A stretch of DNA of 32,838 nucleotides from Deltaproteobacteria bacterium (GTDB lineage Bacteria > Desulfobacterota > Binatia > Binatales > Binataceae): NCBI GenBank assembly GCA_021827495.1, contig JAKAVN010000022.1:1-32838 (forward strand), read 5' to 3'. Shown in pieces: positions 27,050 to 32,838 of this stretch. Both the position numbers and the translations under genes were made by a program. The notes under the pieces were generated by a model. It ran no database searches. It saw nothing but the letters and a program-made list of their open reading frames with translations, and was not told the DNA's origin. Numbering within the stretch: the stretch's first letter is position 1; the number at the start of each line of letters is the position of its first letter.

Positions 27050-28521
27050 CGAAGCTTTCGCAGAGGCCCTCGGCCATGTGCGGTACGGCCGCAGGCGTGC
27101 CCACGGACTCAAGCGGCCGCTGATGGTCAGAGCGCAGCGCGTTCAAGCGCCTCTTCTTCGCGCACGTGGCGGTCCTCGCCTTGCACGCCGCCGGCCTCCG
27201 AAGCCGTCATCAACAGCGCCGCAACATAGGCCAGTGCAAGCGAGGCGAAGATCGTCTCCGGCGCCATGTGCCAGATATGCGCATGCCCGGCGAGCAGACG
27301 GTGCAACCCCTCAGCGATAAAACCGACCGTCGGACCGCCCATGACGAACGCCACGAGATAGCTTGCGCTGGCGGCATACACCACCCGGCGTGGCGCCGCT
27401 CCATCTCTGCTGGCCGCCGCGATTCCCACGTAGACCGGAACAAGGCAGGCCAGGAAGTGCGGCCACGCCACCGGCGAAAGCAGGGTGATCAGCGCAATCC
27501 ACAGCGAGAAGCCGCAGCCATAAGGATCGTCCGCGAGACGGGCGGTCACGGCAAACGAGACCGCGGCGACTATCAGCTCGACCACGAGCCCCGCGCCGGA
27601 CGCCCAGGGGCGTGGGCCGATGCTGTGGTGGACGACAAAGCGCACAAACCAGCCGAGATTGAGATTGGCCGGGTGCCTCAGGAGTCCCGCCAGCAGACCT
27701 AACACGGGCTTTCCGGGCTGCAGCGTGGTCATACCCGCAAAACCCGCGATCGGGCCGGTTCCGAGAACGGCAAGGGTCAGCGCACCGCCGGCTATGCACG
27801 CGCCGAGCATGTATGCGCATGCTCTCCAGTTGCGGCGCGCAATCAGATACCCGAGCATGCCAAGCGGGTAGGCCCGCAACAGCGCCGCGATCGCAAGCGT
27901 GATACCCAGCGCCGCATCCCACCGCCGCCGCATCGCGATCAACGCCAGCACGAACAGCAACAGCAGGACCATCTCGCCCCGGGCGAACGAAATGCTCAGC
28001 GCGATCGGCGGATACAAAACCATCAGCGCCGCGACCCCCCACCCTTCAGTTCCCGGCGGCCCCAGTTCACGAATGAGCAGAAATAACGCGCCCGCGAGCG
28101 CCAGTATGTTCAACGCCTGCCATGTCCAGTAAGCGGTCTCGATCCCGGGGAACGTGAGCGGCTCGAACAAAAGAATCCAGGTCGGTGTGTCATTAAAATG
28201 ATTTGTGCCCGTATCGAGATCGCTCAGCGGACGCCCGGCCTCGGTATCGACAGTCTCGACGTCCCCCTTGTAGGGATCGATGCCCTTCCGTGCCGCCAGG
28301 GATTGCACATAATAGGCGCCGAAGTCGCGATAATCGGTGACGGTTGCGGACGATTCGCTGAAGAGATTTACCGCCGCGGCCACAGCGGCGATCCACAAGG
28401 CGATCGCGAGATAGGCACGCATCGACATCTGCCCAGTCCCTCCAGCTTAACCAAAGTTCCAGGTTGCGGGCCAGAAGACCGGGCCGTCGGTTGGCCGCGG
28501 CAGTATCCCGGTGCCCAACAG
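27048..28521. repeat. Segmental duplication copy B
   Basis: As copy A, with a ~81 bp deletion relative to copy A (counterpart of ~25527-25607) that removes the GT1 start codon. Confidence 0.9.
27127..28428 (-). CDS. Multi-spanning membrane protein, GT87/DUF2029-like glycosyltransferase, copy B
   Basis: 433 aa, same length as copy A and colinear without gaps, visibly highly similar. Confidence 0.8.
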   Translation of the reverse strand: MSMRAYLAIALWIAAVAAAVNLFSESSATVTDYRDFGAYYVQSLAARKGIDPYKGDVETVDTEAGRPLSDLDTGTNHFNDTPTWILLFEPLTFPGIETAYWTWQALNILALAGALFLLIRELGPPGTEGWGVAALMVLYPPIALSISFARGEMVLLLLFVLALIAMRRRWDAALGITLAIAALLRAYPLGMLGYLIARRNWRACAYMLGACIAGGALTLAVLGTGPIAGFAGMTTLQPGKPVLGLLAGLLRHPANLNLGWFVRFVVHHSIGPRPWASGAGLVVELIVAAVSFAVTARLADDPYGCGFSLWIALITLLSPVAWPHFLACLVPVYVGIAAASRDGAAPRRVVYAASASYLVAFVMGGPTVGFIAEGLHRLLAGHAHIWHMAPETIFASLALAYVAALLMTASEAGGVQGEDRHVREEEALERAAL

Positions 28522-29730
28522 GTCGGCGGGCGCCACTTCGAACGATATAGCGTCGCGGATGATGTCCAGGTCGCGCGACGGATCGCCGAAGTCCCCAAAG
28601 TACAGGTCGAGCAGATAAGTGCCCGGCATCAGCGGCAACCGCTCGAACCTGCACGTCACCCTGCCGCTCGACACGCGCTGATTGTTCACGCCCTGGTTGG
28701 TCCAGCGGTTGCTCACGCCGAACAGCGGCATCCCGTCTGCGGTCTTCAGTGTGATTCCGAGGATTGGCCGGATCGGATGAGGCGAGCTGAATTCGACTGT
28801 CGCTTCGAGTGGCACGCCCATCCGCACGACGCCGGTCGGCTCGTCGCCGCTCGAGACCAGGCGTATCGACGTCAGCATCGGTATCGAATCGCCGCGGCGC
28901 CCCTGATGGCCGGCCAGCGAGCGGACGCCGCCGTGCCCGCGCAGCTCGGAGGCCATGTAGCGCATCACGATCTGCGCCGGTTCGCCTTGGGCTTCGAGGC
29001 GGCCCGAACTAATCAGCAGGCAGGAGCTGCACAGCGACTCGATTGAAGCCATGTTGTGGCTGACGAAGATTATCGTGCGCCCGGCGCGCGCGACGTCGCC
29101 CATTTTGCCCATGCATTTCTTCTGGAAAGCGGCGTCGCCCACCGCCAGCACTTCGTCGACCAGCAGAATCTCGGGTTCGAGATGGGCGGCGACGGAGAAG
29201 CCCAGCCGCACGTGCATGCCGCTGGAGTAGTGCTTGACGGGCGTATCGACGAACTGCTCGACCTCGGCAAAAGCCACGATCTCGTCGAACTTGCGCTGGA
29301 TTTCGGCGCGCTTCATCCCGAGGATCGCGCCGCTCAGGTAGATGTTCTCGCGTCCGGTGAGTTCGGCATGGAAGCCGGTGCCGACCTCGAGCAGGCTGCC
29401 GACGCGGCCGTAAATCTCGGCGCGGCCGGCGGTCGGCTCGGTGATGCGCGAGAGCAGCTTCAAGAGAGTGGATTTGCCGGCGCCGTTGCGCCCGATGAGG
29501 CCCAGCACTTCGCCTGGCATCACGTCGAAGCTCACGTCGCGCAGCGCCCAGATATGGCGCTCGCCGTCTGGTGCCCGATTTGCGCGGGCCGATCCGGTGA
29601 GCAGCGCGCGGGCGATCCGCACCGGCGCGGTGGCCGTGCGCACGATGCTCTCGCGCAGGCTGTAATATTCCTGCCCGCCGCCGATGCGGTAGCGCTTGGA
29701 GAGATTTTCGACCCGGATTATTGGCTGCAT
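28447..29730 (-). CDS. wzt: Polysaccharide ABC transporter ATP-binding protein with C-terminal Wzt-type domain
   Basis: LRDVSFDVMPGEVLGLIGRNGAGKSTLLKLLSRI; YSSGMHVRLGFSVAAHLEPEILLVDEVLAVGD; extra C-terminal ~150 aa beta-rich domain. Start set at MQPIIRVENLSKRY. Confidence 0.93.
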   Translation of the reverse strand: MQPIIRVENLSKRYRIGGGQEYYSLRESIVRTATAPVRIARALLTGSARANRAPDGERHIWALRDVSFDVMPGEVLGLIGRNGAGKSTLLKLLSRITEPTAGRAEIYGRVGSLLEVGTGFHAELTGRENIYLSGAILGMKRAEIQRKFDEIVAFAEVEQFVDTPVKHYSSGMHVRLGFSVAAHLEPEILLVDEVLAVGDAAFQKKCMGKMGDVARAGRTIIFVSHNMASIESLCSSCLLISSGRLEAQGEPAQIVMRYMASELRGHGGVRSLAGHQGRRGDSIPMLTSIRLVSSGDEPTGVVRMGVPLEATVEFSSPHPIRPILGITLKTADGMPLFGVSNRWTNQGVNNQRVSSGRVTCRFERLPLMPGTYLLDLYFGDFGDPSRDLDIIRDAISFEVAPADLLGTGILPRPTDGPVFWPATWNFG

Positions 29731-29842
29731 CGCGGTGGCCCTAGCATGGGGCATTCCCCAGCCTCAGCTTTGCGTGCGCCTGATTGCGGCGAATCATTGA
29801 GCGCCGCTCCAATCGTTTCCGCCAAGCTCCCGGTGCATCTGC

Positions 29843-31393
29843 TCATGGTGATGCCGGTCCATAGCGGCGGCTTGGCAAAGTCGCTGCGCCAGGCATCCGA
29901 GTCCTTCGATATACTTGAAAAGAGTCGCCCTTCCAGATCATTCGATATTGATCGAGCGCTCGCCTGAAGACTGGCCAGTTGCTCAACACAGGATTATTAA
30001 GCGAGGCGGCCGGTATAACCACCACTGATGCGTCCGAAAGCTGCGTGAGCTTCCTGCTGATGTCCGTTTGGGTAGCCAAGCCGGGAACCAGATAGAGGGA
30101 AACCGGCATCTCGAAACCGGGAAAGAGCAACTCCGCACCACCTTCGACGTCGAGCATAGTGGCCCCCGCCGCTTGCGCCCGCGCGGCTTGGACAATGCCG
30201 AGCACACTGGTCCATTCGCTCCGTTCAGCCGGCGATGCCCATAGATTCGCCATTTCAGGGCTGGGCGCGGTGGCCCTCCAGGCATGGTACAGCCCCGAAA
30301 GCTCGGCTTTCTGCCCCACCGCCGCCATCAAGGCCAGAATGCATGCCACATAGCGGTAGCTGGGACCCCATGTAGCGGCGATCGCTGCTCCGATGAGGAG
30401 CAGATACAAATAGTAAAACCATGAAAAGAATCCGCCAAAGAACAGCCACACGAAACTGAGCTGAAGTATCGCACAGCACAGCACCACCTCGGCGGCAGCT
30501 CTGCCTTCGCCGGATGACTGGCGAATCCTCCTTGCCGCAAGCGCTCCGCATACCAGCAGCCAGACCGTACTGCCTATCCAGAAGCCGGCTACCGTCCCAA
30601 CGTAGTAAGCCAAATGCACGCCGGGGAAATACCAGAACGGACGCCCCGCGCCGAAAAACCCGAAGTGGTTGCTGCTATAGATACTCATGCCAGCGATCGG
30701 TAGCAGCGTGCCAAATACCGCGCTGGGTGTATAAATCACTGCTAGCACGGCGCCCAGCACGGCCACAGTGACGATGGCGGGAAGCAGTACGCGCAGGAGG
30801 GGGCGCAGCTTCAGTTGCCCGTCGCGCCGCAGTTCCCACAGCATGAGGAGCAACAGCACGAAACCATAGACGTAGGCCATGCTGGGCTTGGTGAAGGCAG
30901 CGGCGGCGGCCAAAGCCAGGGCACGGCCGCGCCTCGCGGCGACCTGTTCCGCCAATGCGTTACTGAGCAGGGCGGCTTCCAGAACGTGCGCGAGGTTCGG
31001 TGCGGGAAGAGGGATGGCCAAGGGCAGGGCAATGACGAACAACGCGATCCCCGGCAGGCCGACCCGGGCCGTGGTGGCGATTCTGGCCAGCGCCCACGCG
31101 ACGAGAGCGGCGCACAATGCCATCGCCGCAAGACACGCGGCGGGAGTCGCGCCAAAGGCATCAAACCATATCCGTCCGAAAAGTAATGGTAGTAGTCCGT
31201 ATGGGTAGCCGAAGCCGACCGTCGGGCGGTAGCCCGCCCGAATCAAGTATTGCACAACCAGATTGGCGCCCTGATCGTCGAAGGCCCAAAAATTGAAGTT
31301 CATCGTTGACGGAAGGAAGATGATATTGAGCGCAATGACCTCAAGGCATAGCAGAACGGCCAGCTTAAGCGAGCGTGGACGCGGTACATTCAT
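29843..31393 (-). CDS. Multi-spanning membrane protein, putative polyprenyl-phosphate-sugar-dependent glycosyltransferase
   Basis: MNVPRPRSLKLAVLLCLEVIALNIIFLPSTMNFNFWAFDDQGANLVVQYLIRAGYRPTVGFGYPYGLLPLLFGRIWF followed by many TM helices. ORF-track start 31729 overlaps wzm. Confidence 0.65.
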   Translation of the reverse strand: MNVPRPRSLKLAVLLCLEVIALNIIFLPSTMNFNFWAFDDQGANLVVQYLIRAGYRPTVGFGYPYGLLPLLFGRIWFDAFGATPAACLAAMALCAALVAWALARIATTARVGLPGIALFVIALPLAIPLPAPNLAHVLEAALLSNALAEQVAARRGRALALAAAAAFTKPSMAYVYGFVLLLLMLWELRRDGQLKLRPLLRVLLPAIVTVAVLGAVLAVIYTPSAVFGTLLPIAGMSIYSSNHFGFFGAGRPFWYFPGVHLAYYVGTVAGFWIGSTVWLLVCGALAARRIRQSSGEGRAAAEVVLCCAILQLSFVWLFFGGFFSWFYYLYLLLIGAAIAATWGPSYRYVACILALMAAVGQKAELSGLYHAWRATAPSPEMANLWASPAERSEWTSVLGIVQAARAQAAGATMLDVEGGAELLFPGFEMPVSLYLVPGLATQTDISRKLTQLSDASVVVIPAASLNNPVLSNWPVFRRALDQYRMIWKGDSFQVYRRTRMPGAATLPSRRYGPASP

Positions 31394-31428
31394 GATGCGC
31401 TTGACGCTGCTGGTGGAACGCACAGGCC

Positions 31429-32355
31429 CTAAATGACGTCGGCGAAGAACCGTTCCATACGCCGGAATGACCATACCGCAAAGCCCGCGGCCCCGAGCGT
31501 CAGCCCCGCGCCGGCGGCGATCGCCGGCCAGTCGAACGGCTTGTCCAAAAGCGCCGACCGCAAGCCGCCGATGATGCCGGTGAGCGGATTGAGCATCAGC
31601 ACCCAGCGCCACTGCGCCGGCACGAAGTTGGCCGGGTAGATGACCGGCGTGGCGAACATCCAGAGCTGCAGCAGGAAGGGCAGCACGTATTTGATGTCGC
31701 GGTACTTGACGTTCATCCCCGCCATCCACATCCCCACCGATCCGGCAAAGATCGCGAGCAGCACGATCAGCGGCGGCAACATCGCGATTCCCGCGCCGGG
31801 CGCGATCCCATACCAGGTCATCATCGCGAACAGGATCAACGAGGCGATCGCGAAGTCGATCAGTGCGGCGCCGACCGCGGCGCCCGGGATGGCCATGCGC
31901 GGAAAATAAACCTTGGTGATGAGCTGGGAGTTGCCGATCAGGCTGGTGCCGCTCTGACCCACCGCGTTATTAAAAAACTGCCATGGAACGAGTCCGGCGA
32001 AGGCGAAGATCGGATAGGGCAGGCCGTCGGAAGGCACGTGGGCGAGTCTGCCGAACAGCACCGTGAAAACCACCATCATCAGGAACGGCTGAAGAACCGC
32101 CCACAGCGCGCCGAGCGCAGTCTGCTTGTAGCGCAATTTGACATCGCGCCAGGCCAGGAAATAGACCAGCTCGCGATGCGCCCATAGCTCGCGCAGGCCA
32201 ACCCACAGCGAGCCGCGCCCGGCCTCGATGACCAGGTGCGGTGCGCGGGCGGCTGGCGCGGGCGCGGCAGGCTCGCAGGCGGATGGTTCGGTCTTGTGTG
32301 GGAGTGCTTCCAAGGGTGCGCTCTGTGAGGGTTCGAAGCGGTACCGGTCCGTCAC
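31429..32355 (-). CDS. wzm: Polysaccharide ABC transporter permease
   Basis: LVYFLAWRDVKLRYKQTALGALWAVLQPFLMMVVFTVLFGRLA; LWMFATPVIYPANFVPAQWRWVLMLNPLTGIIGGLRSALL. Confidence 0.95.
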   Translation of the reverse strand: MTDRYRFEPSQSAPLEALPHKTEPSACEPAAPAPAARAPHLVIEAGRGSLWVGLRELWAHRELVYFLAWRDVKLRYKQTALGALWAVLQPFLMMVVFTVLFGRLAHVPSDGLPYPIFAFAGLVPWQFFNNAVGQSGTSLIGNSQLITKVYFPRMAIPGAAVGAALIDFAIASLILFAMMTWYGIAPGAGIAMLPPLIVLLAIFAGSVGMWMAGMNVKYRDIKYVLPFLLQLWMFATPVIYPANFVPAQWRWVLMLNPLTGIIGGLRSALLDKPFDWPAIAAGAGLTLGAAGFAVWSFRRMERFFADVI

Positions 32356-32838
32356 GCGGCGAAGCCGGAGCGGCGTGTGCCGCGCACGGAACTTGACTGG
32401 TTACGATAGCCTTCGATGATCGCCATTATCTGCTCGGCCATCCTGCGCCAAGTGTGGCCGCGCAGCGCCGTCGAGAATGGGCGAATCTTGTCGCGCCACG
32501 CGTCGGCCCCATAGCGCCATCGCCCAAGTCGCGCCGCCAGGTCTTCGGCGTCTTCGGGGTCGGGGATGATCAGTTCGGCGAGTTCGGCTGGATACTGTTC
32601 CGCGATGCCCGAGGCCCGGCTGACCAGCGCGGGCAGCCCGCAGCACAGCGCCTCCTGCACCGGGCGGCCGTAACCCTCGTAGCGCGAGGGCAGCACCAGC
32701 GCGTCGCATCCCCACAACAGCCGCGCGATGAACGCATCGTCGCGGTCGAAACCGAGGAAGCGGATGCGCGGCGCTATCCCGGCCTCGGCCGCGCGCGCCT
32801 TCCATGCTGGCAGCTCGCCACCCATAGCCACAGATCGG
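32352..32838 (-). CDS. Glycosyltransferase GT4 family, C-terminal part (runs off window)
   Basis: IRFLGFDRDDAFIARLLWGCDALVLPSRYEGYGRPVQEALCCGLPALVSRASGIAEQ; open at the window edge. Confidence 0.9.
   Translation of the reverse strand, partial: RSVAMGGELPAWKARAAEAGIAPRIRFLGFDRDDAFIARLLWGCDALVLPSRYEGYGRPVQEALCCGLPALVSRASGIAEQYPAELAELIIPDPEDAEDLAARLGRWRYGADAWRDKIRPFSTALRGHTWRRMAEQIMAIIEGYRNQSSSVRGTRRSGFAA

Overview
High-GC bacterial chromosomal window with two parts. Left part (~1-15.6 kb) is housekeeping and stress genes: a decayed IS4-like transposase, rpoZ, an RpoH-type sigma factor with a long N-terminal extension, a MoaB/CinA-type molybdopterin-binding protein, a LysR regulator divergent from a glutaryl-CoA-dehydrogenase-like gene, CvpA, thioredoxin, a DipZ/TlpA-like thioredoxin, a Zn-alcohol dehydrogenase, toxin-antitoxin remnants, a hemerythrin-like protein and a GH15 glucoamylase-like enzyme. 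Right part (~15.8-32.8 kb) is an all-minus-strand, ABC-transporter-dependent surface polysaccharide locus (Wzm/Wzt, about eleven glycosyltransferases, a sugar nucleotidyltransferase and an SDR epimerase/dehydratase). It begins exactly where an alpha/beta-hydrolase gene is cut off after ~42 codons. The strongest find is at 3867-4217. The ORF track shows only a truncated ArsC/Spx-like ORF starting at TTG 3930, but the frame is open from an ATG at 3867 except for one TGA (3900-3902). That TGA sits exactly where the family's catalytic Cys belongs (MKKARFLWKST-U-TTCRNARGFLRDEL...). It is followed 21 nt later by a perfect 8-bp hairpin with a GGTT loop (ACGCAAGA-GGTT-TCTTGCGT), matching the expected geometry of a bacterial SECIS element. 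I interpret this as a selenocysteine-containing ArsC/Spx-family protein. A second notable find is an imperfect ~1.5 kb tandem segmental duplication (25495-27049 / 27048-28521). It yields two diverged GT87-like genes and leaves wzt 3'-end and GT1 5'-end scars at the junction.
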